Position numbers and translations under genes: made by a program. From assembly GCA_021795535.1 (NCBI GenBank), contig JAJYPG010000003.1:1-14118 (forward strand): a DNA stretch of 14,118 nucleotides. Reading direction: 5' to 3'. This DNA is from Planctomycetota bacterium. GTDB taxonomy: Bacteria > Planctomycetota > Phycisphaerae > WQYP01. The notes below the pieces were generated by a model. It had not been told where the DNA came from, ran no database searches, and saw only the letters and a list, made by a program, of their open reading frames with translations. This document shows positions 7,392 to 14,118 of this stretch, in pieces (the stretch's first letter is position 1; each line of letters begins with the position of its first letter).

Positions 7392-7545
7392 AGGCAGGTT
7401 GCACAATTCTGAAGCATGGCTCACGACCGCGGCTATCGTCCGCAAAGGATTTATACGGGTTGTGCCGCGCTGGTTTTGTGGCCATAGCTTCTGTAGCTTC
7501 TGTGATTTGAGTTTTGTGCCATTGGTTTTTTCTGGAGTTTGAATT

Positions 7546-8190
7546 ATGTATTCTAAACATATCGTCAAAAACAGCGTTTTTTCCTGTCTTCCGGCCATCG
7601 CCGTGGGTTTACTGGCGGTGGCTGGCTCTGCGGCTTGTGTCTCGGCGACGACCACGGTAATAAGTACCACAGTCATGGGACATTCGAGCCTTGTGGCTTC
7701 CGGGTCAGATAACAAAAACTTTTGGGGTAAAGGAAACGGATCTTCCGTACAATATTCCGGCTTCGGGGCCAGTGCCTATTCGCAGCAGACCGGCGGTGAG
7801 ATCAGCCCATTTGATTTGAATGTGCGTAATGCGCATACCAGTATCTTTGTGGCTAATCTTATGCCCGGCGGCCATTCCATTACCATTCCGGTTTCCGGTG
7901 GCGTGTTGACACAGGTTGGCAAAAATCAGGTTTATGTGGCTGACACATTTGACATTGGCACACCGTCGCCTACCTATTTTTCTTCGCCATCGCCGGTTTC
8001 CGGCTCGTATGATCAGATTATCAATTACGGACATTTTCTCTATCCGATGCAGGGACTAAGCTATTCGAGTAAACAAGGCACAAGCACAATTACCGTTCCC
8101 ACACCCGAACCGACGTCGGTTTTGCTTTTCATGTCCGGTATCGCCGGACTAATGCTTGTAACCCGCAAGCGGCGGCTCCTCGCCCGCTGA
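7546..8190 (+). CDS. PEP-CTERM sorting domain protein
   Basis: The 214-residue protein starts with a signal peptide (basic MYSKHIVK, then a hydrophobic stretch to about residue 30, with a plausible cleavage near SAACVSA). It ends with a canonical PEP-CTERM tripartite tail: PEP at 187-189, a hydrophobic segment, and the basic cluster TRKRR. Such tails are cut by an exosortase (EpsH/XrtA type), and the product is sent to the outer surface or extracellular matrix. The middle region is Ser/Thr/Gly-rich, with no domain I recognise and no catalytic motif. GGAG lies 8 bases upstream of the ATG. It has its own promoter and long leader and is followed by a terminator-like hairpin, so it is probably monocistronic. 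No exosortase gene is in the window. Confidence 0.88.
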   Translation: MYSKHIVKNSVFSCLPAIAVGLLAVAGSAACVSATTTVISTTVMGHSSLVASGSDNKNFWGKGNGSSVQYSGFGASAYSQQTGGEISPFDLNVRNAHTSIFVANLMPGGHSITIPVSGGVLTQVGKNQVYVADTFDIGTPSPTYFSSPSPVSGSYDQIINYGHFLYPMQGLSYSSKQGTSTITVPTPEPTSVLLFMSGIAGLMLVTRKRRLLAR

Positions 8191-8310
8191 CATAGCCTGT
8201 GGCATTACTTGCCCTGTCACTCCTGCTATACCATACGCGGTCATAAACGATGCATTTGTTCCGCTTTGCAATTGTTATATTATTCCATTCTGAAAAGCTG
8301 TTATTTATAG

Positions 8311-8339
8311 CCGTGTGTTCACAAACGCACGGTTTTATT
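8311..8339 (+). terminator. Rho-independent terminator-like hairpin
   Basis: CCGTGTG (8311-8317) pairs with CGCACGG (8326-8332), giving seven pairs including one G-T, with an 8-base loop. TTTTATT follows at 8333-8339. It lies 120 bases past the stop of the first PEP-CTERM gene and before the second. Confidence 0.6.
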
Positions 8340-8518
8340 CTCGCGAATACAGGCGTTCCGAGAAGGTGTCCGTTCCCGCGAGTTCGCAAAAACAATGAAA
8401 AAATTGACACCCCCTTGCTGAAGGAATAATATTTCTCTTGGAGAATGTTGGGAATTATAGTTGTTGCAAAGCCATAGCGGTATTGTGACGGTATTTAATA
8501 ATAGAATCGACATTTGCC

Positions 8519-8525
8519 AAGGAGG
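8519..8525 (+). promoter_or_regulatory. Strong Shine-Dalgarno AAGGAGG
   Basis: AAGGAGG matches the anti-Shine-Dalgarno almost fully and lies 8 bases before the ATG at 8534. It is the strongest ribosome site in the window and suggests high expression of the second PEP-CTERM protein. Confidence 0.75.
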
Positions 8526-8533
8526 AACCTGCC

Positions 8534-9373
8534 ATGAGGAATTTTTCGCGTTATACCATTGCGGCCACCTGTGCCTGCGGATTTTTGGGAATCGGCTTGT
8601 TCACGCCGGAAATCGCCAGCGCCACGCCAACTGATTTAGGCGGCTTCACTCTTACCAGTGGAAGTGTCAGCGGGAGTTCCGCTGGTACCACATTTGGTCT
8701 GTCGGGCGCATCCTTTAATGTTACGGATGCGGCCAATCAGACGAATGTGTTTCAATCCAACAGCACTATTTCCTCCGCCGGAAATTTTGATCTGGCATTC
8801 AATTACAATATCTCGGCCAATACAGCGCAGTCCAACACTACGGGCGCAAAGACTGAGTTTTCCCTGGCGGGTCAGAACGGAACACTGAATTTCGTGATTA
8901 ATCCCTCAACCAATGCCATCACCGATCCTCCGGTTTACAATTCCATCCCTTCGGGTGGCGGGACGGGCGGCGGGTCGGGCGGCGGCGGATCAACTTCCGG
9001 CTTGCCAGCGGGTAACAGCGGCAGCAGTGGAGGCTATTATACCTTCACCAATTCCTATTTTTATATGGGCAGCGTTGCGGGCATAAATCTAAGTTACGAT
9101 AGCTCCAAGGATATCCTTACTGAAACCATTTCCTTCACAGGCAGCTCCCCCGTGGTCTTCAATTACAATTTGGATCTGGCTGCGAAGGTTGGCAGTCAGA
9201 TGAATCTGGATTTTACCGCGGTCACGGGAACCGCTTCGCAAACGCAAACCATTTCCGGGATAAACTATACCAATACCAGCGCGGTTCCAGAGCCGACGAC
9301 ATTGGGAATTCTGGCGGTGGGATGCCTGACGCTATTGCCCATGCGGCGGCGATGGCTGGGTATTCGCGACTGA
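8534..9373 (+). CDS. PEP-CTERM sorting domain protein with Gly-rich linker
   Basis: This 279-residue protein has a signal peptide (MRNFSRYT, a hydrophobic core to about residue 22, probable cleavage near IASA at 27-30). The mature part is rich in Ser, Thr, Asn and Gly with alternating beta-strand character, as in surface adhesin-like proteins. A Gly/Ser linker spans about 140-167. The C-terminus is a PEP-CTERM tail: PEP at 252-254, hydrophobic LGILAVGCLTLL, then MRRRW. Exosortase processing and surface or matrix localisation are inferred from that tail. No enzymatic motif is visible. The two PEP-CTERM proteins show no obvious sequence similarity to each other outside the sorting tail. Confidence 0.88.
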   Translation: MRNFSRYTIAATCACGFLGIGLFTPEIASATPTDLGGFTLTSGSVSGSSAGTTFGLSGASFNVTDAANQTNVFQSNSTISSAGNFDLAFNYNISANTAQSNTTGAKTEFSLAGQNGTLNFVINPSTNAITDPPVYNSIPSGGGTGGGSGGGGSTSGLPAGNSGSSGGYYTFTNSYFYMGSVAGINLSYDSSKDILTETISFTGSSPVVFNYNLDLAAKVGSQMNLDFTAVTGTASQTQTISGINYTNTSAVPEPTTLGILAVGCLTLLPMRRRWLGIRD

Positions 9374-9527
9374 AATTCTTTTGCGGATTCCGCTGAAGAA
9401 CTCTTTCATAATCTTCTCAACGACTACATCTCTGTCGCGGTTTTGCACATCTGAATATCCGCAAACTGCCGGGTTTCAAGTGTGCCGCGGTTCTGTTGCA
9501 TGGCGGTATAGGAAAATGCCCTGACGA

Positions 9528-9556
9528 GGTATTACCGTGAAATACCCTTTCCTTTC
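9528..9556 (+). terminator. Weak terminator candidate after the second PEP-CTERM gene
   Basis: GGTATT (9528-9533) and AATACC (9541-9546) form a perfect 6-pair stem with a 7-base loop, followed by the pyrimidine-rich CTTTCCTTTC. It lies 155 bases after the stop. The stem is AT-rich and the T run is interrupted, so the call is tentative. Confidence 0.3.
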
Positions 9557-9570
9557 GAAATCCGTATGCG

Positions 9571-9586
9571 GTGGCGTATGCGCCAC
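9571..9586. repeat. Hairpin between convergent genes
   Basis: GTGGCG and CGCCAC form a perfect 6-pair stem around the loop TATG. It lies 16 bases beyond the 3' end of the minus-strand gene ending at 9602. No T-tract follows on either strand, so it may only stabilise 3' ends or be chance. Confidence 0.35.
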
Positions 9587-9601
9587 AACGAATAGGGTTT
9601 A

Positions 9602-11644
9602 TCAATGCTGATAGGCATAGGGCGATTCGGGATAACTCTTTTTCAGCTTAGCCATAATCAGCAGTGCGCGGTTGCGATGTCCGGCGGTATTGGCGGCGAT
9701 ATAGGCTTTGTAAAGCAGCTCCGCCGCGTAGAAAGATCTGGGCTGGGCCTGCACATATTGCATGGCCAGGCGAGCCGCCGCCATCGGATGTCCGCTGCGC
9801 GCAAGTAACTTCATGCGCAGCAGACGGGTATAACCCTTTAATACAGCCTGCGGAAAATCGGCATCCCATTGGTTCAGCAGTTGCCTCGCCGTGCGCAAAT
9901 GGTTTGATTGAATGTAGCTTTCAACATTGCGTGCCAGCACTCCCTGGCGAATTTCCCCGGCGCTATAGGCCATGGATGAGCCGCCGGAATCTTTGATATA
10001 TTGTGCGGCGAGTTTTCCATTTCCGGTGCCAATTGCGGCATAGGCCAGGGCCACGTTAATCTGGCGTTTGGCCTGCAGGGGCAGGTTGTGATGGCTTTGC
10101 CGCCAGCTCCGCAATTTTGTCAGCGCGTCATTGGCGGAATTGGTATGATCACACAGAAGCACGGCGTAATGCTGCAAGGCATTGGCTTGCGCGATGGATG
10201 AAATTTTCTTTTGGGCCACCAAATAATAGATGTTCGCGGCCCGCACAAATTCATTTTTAGCCATAAGTCCACGGGCGATCAGGTCCGCCGCCTTGTTGAC
10301 CTGATGCGTATTTTGTGGGTCCTGTGACTCTGCCCACGCCAAACCCCAATCGCTTAATCCATGGTAGGTATTGTAGCGATGGAAAAATTCAATTCCCCGG
10401 TAAAGTTGTTCGGCATTGAGTTTGCCTGGCTGATAGGTGTTAAGGATATTGGCCACCAGTACCGGCGGGTCCGCCGGTGGAAATGGAAAAAGCGCATACA
10501 TTTCAGACTTGACCAGCAGCTTCATGCTGGTGTGAAAACTATGCCCGTCCTGATTTACGGTCATGGCGATCCGATAAACGCCGGGAACCATGAATATGTG
10601 ATTCACCTGAAGGCCGTTGGCCTGCTGACCGTCGGAAAACCGCCAGGTTACCGACGGGGCGAAACTGGCGGGCACCAGGGCGGAAAACGTATAACGCTGG
10701 AAGTAGTGGGAAGTGGGAACAAATATCTGGGCCTGCGGCGTAACCGAAAAGTCGGCGGCATATCCGCCCGCGGTTTTGCGCAGCGCTCCGGCGCGGGCAA
10801 TGGCGATGGGGGCAAACGCCGCCGGTGGAACGGGTGAAAAATATTTCACGCCGGGATAGCGCCAGTCCAGCGCCGCGCCGGAAGCTCCCCAGAGATGAAA
10901 CTGCCCGACCACCACCTTGTGCCAACCCGCTTTCAATGGTATGGCTCGCTTAAAGCGTACTCTTCCCCGCATCCATCCGGGATGAAGTTTGGTCAGCATG
11001 TTTTTCCCATCAAGGTCAAAATAGCCTGCGCCATCCAGATCAAAGGCGAACACGTATCGACCAGGTTGCATAATATGCAATTCGCCGCTGTAGCGGATCA
11101 GATCATTATTTCGCGGTCCCATCGGGTTATAGCGTAGAAAAATAGAGGGAATGAAAAAGGTATCCAGCGGGCGATGCGTGGCAAACATCGCCTGGAGTTG
11201 GCGGCGGTTATTGAGCGGGCCGCGCGGGCGATTGTAAATTTGCATCATTACCCCGCGGCTTGTTTTCAGTTGCGGCGAGGGTGTTCCCGGTTTCGGATTT
11301 CCCCACCAGACCCAGTATCGTCCCGCGGTGGGGGCGTCAAAGGCAATTCGAACCTGGCTGTCGGATGAAGAAATCCGCAAAATGCGCATGGGAAGCACGC
11401 GGCCATCCGTGGTGGTCACGCGAAGATCGGACCCATTGGCCAGTCGTGCGTTGTTGGTATAAAAATTTGCCCAGGCCATGTTTGCCCCCGGTGCGGAGGA
11501 ACGTGCCAGATTTACATACAGTGGCCTGCGGTAAGGCCAGCCGGGGCCAATATCTCTGGCCGTGGCGATTTGCCTGGTGCCGGACAATATAATTGCCAGT
11601 GCCACCAGTAAGAATACGAAAAGTCTGAAACGGATTACGGGCAT
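9602..11644 (-). CDS. Exported multidomain protein: DUF2341-like, PA14-like, PKD and TPR-like repeats
   Basis: I do not recognise a named gene. Numbered from the ATG at 11644 (680 residues), it has a signal peptide (MPVIRFRLFV, hydrophobic to about 20). An N-terminal beta domain (about 35-120; PYRRPLYVN, RYWVWWGNP) resembles DUF2341. A PA14-like domain follows (about 165-265; PGRYVFAFDLDGAGYFDLDG, then LKAGWHKVVV). A PKD-like domain (about 300-365) contains WRFSDG and VNHIFMVPGVYRI. Alpha-helical repeats of TPR type fill about 400-680. PA14 and PKD domains usually bind carbohydrate or support cell-surface assemblies, so an envelope or polysaccharide-related role is inferred. Start choice: GGAG lies 6 bases before this ATG, while the ATG at 11656 has no ribosome site. 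It begins 16 bases after the SDR gene and is probably in its operon. Confidence 0.82.
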   Translation of the reverse strand: MPVIRFRLFVFLLVALAIILSGTRQIATARDIGPGWPYRRPLYVNLARSSAPGANMAWANFYTNNARLANGSDLRVTTTDGRVLPMRILRISSSDSQVRIAFDAPTAGRYWVWWGNPKPGTPSPQLKTSRGVMMQIYNRPRGPLNNRRQLQAMFATHRPLDTFFIPSIFLRYNPMGPRNNDLIRYSGELHIMQPGRYVFAFDLDGAGYFDLDGKNMLTKLHPGWMRGRVRFKRAIPLKAGWHKVVVGQFHLWGASGAALDWRYPGVKYFSPVPPAAFAPIAIARAGALRKTAGGYAADFSVTPQAQIFVPTSHYFQRYTFSALVPASFAPSVTWRFSDGQQANGLQVNHIFMVPGVYRIAMTVNQDGHSFHTSMKLLVKSEMYALFPFPPADPPVLVANILNTYQPGKLNAEQLYRGIEFFHRYNTYHGLSDWGLAWAESQDPQNTHQVNKAADLIARGLMAKNEFVRAANIYYLVAQKKISSIAQANALQHYAVLLCDHTNSANDALTKLRSWRQSHHNLPLQAKRQINVALAYAAIGTGNGKLAAQYIKDSGGSSMAYSAGEIRQGVLARNVESYIQSNHLRTARQLLNQWDADFPQAVLKGYTRLLRMKLLARSGHPMAAARLAMQYVQAQPRSFYAAELLYKAYIAANTAGHRNRALLIMAKLKKSYPESPYAYQH

Positions 11645-11650
11645 ACGGCG

Positions 11651-11654
11651 CTCC
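11651..11654 (-). promoter_or_regulatory. Shine-Dalgarno GGAG selecting the 11644 start
   Basis: On the minus strand GGAG is followed by CGCCGT and the ATG at 11644. The ribosome site overlaps the alternative ATG at 11656, which itself has no upstream purine-rich site. Confidence 0.55.
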
Positions 11655-11660
11655 ATAGAG

Positions 11661-12680
11661 TCATTGCGTTGTCAATGAACCAGCACGAATGCCATCGGTC
11701 AACGCCTCAAAACGGCTGATCCATCGGTCATGGTCGGTATGTTTGGATGGGGATAACAATTGCGGGTTGGCATCCATCCAGGTCACGGTTCTTCGCACGC
11801 CTTCCTCAAATGGCACACTGTGGCGAAATTGTGGTATATCCCGTCGGAGCTTGTCGCCACTGTATACAGTGTGAAACCGATGGGTGTCCGCCAGCATTGG
11901 ATACCGTCCGGGAGCCATTTTCAACAGCATGTCCGTGGAAATATGATAAAAACGCGGGACCGGAGCGCCTATCGCCGCAGCCACACGCTGGGTGTACTGG
12001 TCCCAGGTCACCACATCCGGCCCCACCAGATTGTATATTTCGCCCCATGTGCGTTTGTTTCCCGCAGCCAGGGCAATGGCTCTGGCCGCATCATCACAAT
12101 AAATAGACTGCTTAAGCCCGTTGCCATCACCGCAGACCACAATGGGCAGGCCACGCCGCAAACGCTCAATACATCCGCCCGCCGGTCCAAGATTGTCCAT
12201 AAGCCCGGCCCCCGGCCCAAACGTATGGCCAAGGCGGAAGATGGTGACATTCATTCGGTCACTGCGCTGGGCTTCCATGAAGATACGCTCGCCGGAGAGT
12301 TTTTCCTTTGCCGCCGCACTGATAGGAATGGGAATCCGCCCTTCGGTTGTGGGTATCAGGGTTTGCGTATTGCCATAGACCGCCGTGGTGGAGCAGAAAA
12401 TAAAATGGCAGGCACGCCCCAGAAAAATGCGCTGATCGCACTGGGCCTGCGCCGTGGTGGAACAGACCATATCCACCACCACATCAAATTCCCGTCCGGC
12501 CATGAGTTGTTGAAATTCACCAAGGTTGTTGCGATCGCCATGAATGGCTTGAACATCCACCTCAAGGCGGCTAATCGTGCGTCCGCGGTTAAAAACGGTG
12601 ACGCTGCCTCCCTGTTGTGTTAGCGCACGCACCAGAGGCGTGGAAACGACACCTGTGCCGCCAATGACCAGAATCTTCAC
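11661..12680 (-). CDS. NAD(P)-dependent epimerase/dehydratase-like SDR protein
   Basis: This is an extended short-chain dehydrogenase/reductase of 339 residues. The N-terminal Rossmann start MKILVIGGTGVVS (1-13) has Ser where the third glycine of GxxGxxG is usual, and VFNRG (29-33) is the end of beta-2. Such a start is common in the atypical, CSP41-like epimerase group. FCSTTAVYG (95-103) aligns with the serine region. The usual YxxxK is not visible: the region has SAAAKEK (121-127) followed by E131 but no tyrosine. RLGHTFGPG (149-157) fits the substrate-binding segment, and QSIYCDDAARA (191-201) matches the conserved family segment around this point. Nucleotide-sugar or other NAD(P)-linked chemistry is possible, but a non-catalytic role cannot be excluded. 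The start is GTG with AAGGA 6 bases upstream. It lies 16 bases before the multidomain gene. Confidence 0.85.
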   Translation of the reverse strand: MKILVIGGTGVVSTPLVRALTQQGGSVTVFNRGRTISRLEVDVQAIHGDRNNLGEFQQLMAGREFDVVVDMVCSTTAQAQCDQRIFLGRACHFIFCSTTAVYGNTQTLIPTTEGRIPIPISAAAKEKLSGERIFMEAQRSDRMNVTIFRLGHTFGPGAGLMDNLGPAGGCIERLRRGLPIVVCGDGNGLKQSIYCDDAARAIALAAGNKRTWGEIYNLVGPDVVTWDQYTQRVAAAIGAPVPRFYHISTDMLLKMAPGRYPMLADTHRFHTVYSGDKLRRDIPQFRHSVPFEEGVRRTVTWMDANPQLLSPSKHTDHDRWISRFEALTDGIRAGSLTTQ

Positions 12681-12856
12681 ACAACATCCTTCTCTAAAGA
12701 CAGCGGATATTCTTTTCTCCGGTTGCCGCGCTGCGCCCGGACATTTGCCTGGTGCCTGGATATTACAACGCCCGCATCCGACAACTTAATGCCGCGTAGC
12801 CATGGTCTTTTTCAGCCGGCCGCCGCGGGTTTACCTCATCCATCTTATCGGAAATT

Positions 12857-13840
12857 CTATCTGGAGCGCCGTAATTCGCGCGTTACCCGATATTGTGGGC
12901 GAGTGTTTAATCCCTTTCCCGCCAATCGCATCAGCAGAAACGCCGCCACGGAACACGCCCCGCACCCCAGTATCAACAGGCTTGCATAAGGCTGCCCGTT
13001 GGCCGCAAGCAGCGACGCGTCATAAAGAAACAGGCAAAAGAGTCCCATGAAGATAATTCGCTGGCCCTGCTGCCGACGGTTTGGCTGCGGCTTGAAAAAT
13101 CGAAAAAAAGCCCAGGAGAAGTAAAGAATCATCACCAGTCCCGGACCTATGGCCATAACCACGAGTTCGTGATTCACCAGACCATTGTAGAACATCCAGC
13201 CGATCATTGCCCCATTGATGAAAACCAGTGATCCCAGTGCGATTCCCATATCTGAAAGCTTCAAGCGCGGCCTTTTTGATTCCATCTGATAGGCCAGCAT
13301 TCCCGCCAACGTAATATGCGTAAACAGGAACATGGCCAGCAACATGAAGTGACTGTAGGGACGCCCCACAAAACTGTTTGCCACGCGAACAAGGCCCAGT
13401 GTTATCAGGCCAACAGAGCCAAGAAACTTGGCCACCGCGTTGTAAAAAATAATCAAGGCGGCAGTCACAATGGCCATCAAAAGCGACAACGGTACGAGAA
13501 AACCGGTCTGATACATGGCCAACAACGCTGCGGCAAACAGGGCGCCAAGCAGACAAAGCAAGCTGAGAATAATGGTGGCCGCCGGGGATATACGCCCGCT
13601 GGGTAAAGCCCGCCACGGGGCGAAAAGCCGATCGCGACGAATATCCAGCAGATCGTTAAGCGACATGCCAAAGCAGTATAGAAGAAAGGACACCACCCCG
13701 ATCAACAGCAGTTCGGCGGGTATATGCGGCGGTGTCGGCTCGCCCGGTATGTGCAGCAGCAGGAGCGTCCAGGCATCGGCGACGGCCGTGAACGCCAGGG
13801 CCACGCGAGTAACCTGAAAAACAGCCAACAGCTTGGACAT
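12857..13840 (-). CDS. UbiA-family prenyltransferase (EboC-like)
   Basis: An integral membrane protein with eight or nine hydrophobic segments. UbiA enzymes transfer a prenyl chain to an aromatic or other acceptor. Numbered from the ATG at 13840 (327 residues), the first Asp motif is NDLLDIRRD (N62, D63, D66, D70) followed by RALPSGRIS (78-85). The N-terminal FTAVADAW and the LPSGR segment resemble EboC-type UbiA proteins. The second Asp motif is weak: only E187 and D197 within ESKRPRLKLSD. GGGAG precedes this ATG by 4 bases, while the ATG at 13882 adds 14 residues and has no ribosome site. Farnesyl-type donors could come from the ispA-like enzyme, but the acceptor cannot be read from the sequence. 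No EboA, B, D, E or F gene is visible; upstream genes lie outside the window. A 176-base gap separates it from the SDR gene, so it may be transcribed separately. Confidence 0.85.
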   Translation of the reverse strand: MSKLLAVFQVTRVALAFTAVADAWTLLLLHIPGEPTPPHIPAELLLIGVVSFLLYCFGMSLNDLLDIRRDRLFAPWRALPSGRISPAATIILSLLCLLGALFAAALLAMYQTGFLVPLSLLMAIVTAALIIFYNAVAKFLGSVGLITLGLVRVANSFVGRPYSHFMLLAMFLFTHITLAGMLAYQMESKRPRLKLSDMGIALGSLVFINGAMIGWMFYNGLVNHELVVMAIGPGLVMILYFSWAFFRFFKPQPNRRQQGQRIIFMGLFCLFLYDASLLAANGQPYASLLILGCGACSVAAFLLMRLAGKGLNTRPQYRVTRELRRSR

Positions 13841-13968
13841 TGGACTCCCAGTGGTTTTTTCCGCATCTATATTCTTGTACATAGGCGGTCTTGGACTGTC
13901 TTAACCTCCAAATCCGCAAGCGACGGGAAAATTTCGTCTGTCGCCTTGCGCCTGGAGCAACCGAGCAA

Positions 13969-13998
13969 ATTGTATCGGCATGACGCGGCCCCGGCCAA
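13969..13998 (-). promoter_or_regulatory. Candidate sigma-70-like promoter for the UbiA gene
   Basis: On the minus strand TTGGCC (13998-13993) is followed by an 18-base spacer and TACAAT (13974-13969), five of six -10 bases. The -35 hexamer is the same as in the promoter at 7312. It would give a leader of about 120 bases before 13840. The remaining bases to 14118 show no gene. Confidence 0.35.
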
Positions 13999-14118
13999 TT
14001 TTGTGGCAATAATATCCGCGTATGTTTTATGAATGTCTGCGGTTTTGGATAAGGCGGATGCGGGGAGTGTGATAATTGGAAATGTTTCATTATTTGGCTT
14101 GACATTTGCGGTGGGGGG

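Larger units (their letters stand above)
6587..7545. other. Non-coding spacer with several repeat structures
   Basis: No convincing gene lies here; open frames of 74-118 codons have no recognisable motif, signal or ribosome site. Contents: a GC hairpin (6637-6652), nested palindromes (6664-6701), three 10-base repeats (6741-6770), a 13-base palindrome ACCCGCAACGGGT (6902-6914), a run of nine G (about 6983-6991), a large inverted repeat (7065-7123), an AT-rich stretch (about 7200-7330), and a promoter plus leader for the gene at 7546. The two flanking genes diverge, so promoters for both directions are expected. I found no good sigma-70 match for the minus-strand gene. A tandem 9-base duplication TAGCTTCTG lies at 7485-7502. 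Confidence 0.7.
8191..8533. other. Spacer between the two PEP-CTERM genes
   Basis: I see no gene in these 343 bases. It contains a terminator-like hairpin (8311-8339) for the upstream gene and a strong Shine-Dalgarno just before 8534. AT-rich sequence around 8483-8505 could hold a promoter for the second gene, but no pair of boxes has acceptable spacing. Confidence 0.6.

Noticed and set aside
7392..7470. Cyclic-di-GMP-I riboswitch, suggested by a GTCCGCAAAGG segment
   Set aside because: The conserved GGGCAAACC part and the tetraloop/receptor arrangement of that class are missing.
9383..9393. GCGGATTCCGC hairpin just after the second PEP-CTERM gene
   Set aside because: The stem has only four pairs and no T-tract follows, so it does not support a terminator.
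11760..12623. Open frame of 287 codons on the plus strand
   Set aside because: It lies opposite the SDR gene, whose Rossmann motif, start and ribosome site are clear; the plus-strand product shows no motif.

Overview
The window looks like a chromosomal segment of a Planctomycetota-type bacterium, probably Phycisphaerae-like. I infer this from two adjacent PEP-CTERM secreted proteins, a DUF2341/PA14/PKD envelope protein, the planctomycete-looking style of TrpA, moderate G+C and long non-coding spacers. No rRNA or other marker gene is present, so the placement is an inference. I saw no tRNA, rRNA, insertion sequence or CRISPR array.

Layout. Positions 2-3229 (+) hold the 3' part of a large gene, already open at the left edge, for a phospholipase D-like nuclease domain fused to an SNF2-type helicase. 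This architecture is typical of defence or DNA-processing loci; any partner genes would lie to the left of the window. Convergent with it, on the minus strand, is a tight three-gene cluster read from 6586 down to 3393. It encodes a membrane-anchored coiled-coil protein with a C-terminal BRCT-like domain, the tryptophan synthase alpha subunit (trpA), and a short-chain polyprenyl diphosphate synthase (ispA-like). The gaps are 17 and 3 bases, so co-transcription is likely.

Positions 6587-7545 are a spacer of almost 1 kb with several repeat structures: a GC hairpin, nested ATTCAA palindromes, three 10-base repeats, and a 25-base inverted repeat resembling a REP/BIME element. At its right end a sigma-70-like promoter and a leader of about 200 bases precede the first PEP-CTERM gene (7546-8190). 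A terminator-like hairpin follows, then the second PEP-CTERM gene (8534-9373) with a near-perfect Shine-Dalgarno sequence. Both products should be exported and processed by an exosortase encoded elsewhere.

The right third is again on the minus strand. It holds a UbiA-family prenyltransferase resembling EboC-type proteins (12857-13840), an NAD(P)-dependent epimerase-like SDR protein lacking the usual catalytic tyrosine (11661-12680), and, 16 bases beyond it, the exported multidomain protein (9602-11644). The SDR gene and the multidomain gene are probably one transcription unit. The prenyl diphosphate synthase and the UbiA protein could act in the same isoprenoid/quinone or prenyl-lipid pathway, but they are not adjacent.

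The least ordinary items are the probably extracytoplasmic BRCT-like domain, the PLD-SNF2 fusion, and the repeat-rich spacer. I did not find a clear complete new system inside this window.
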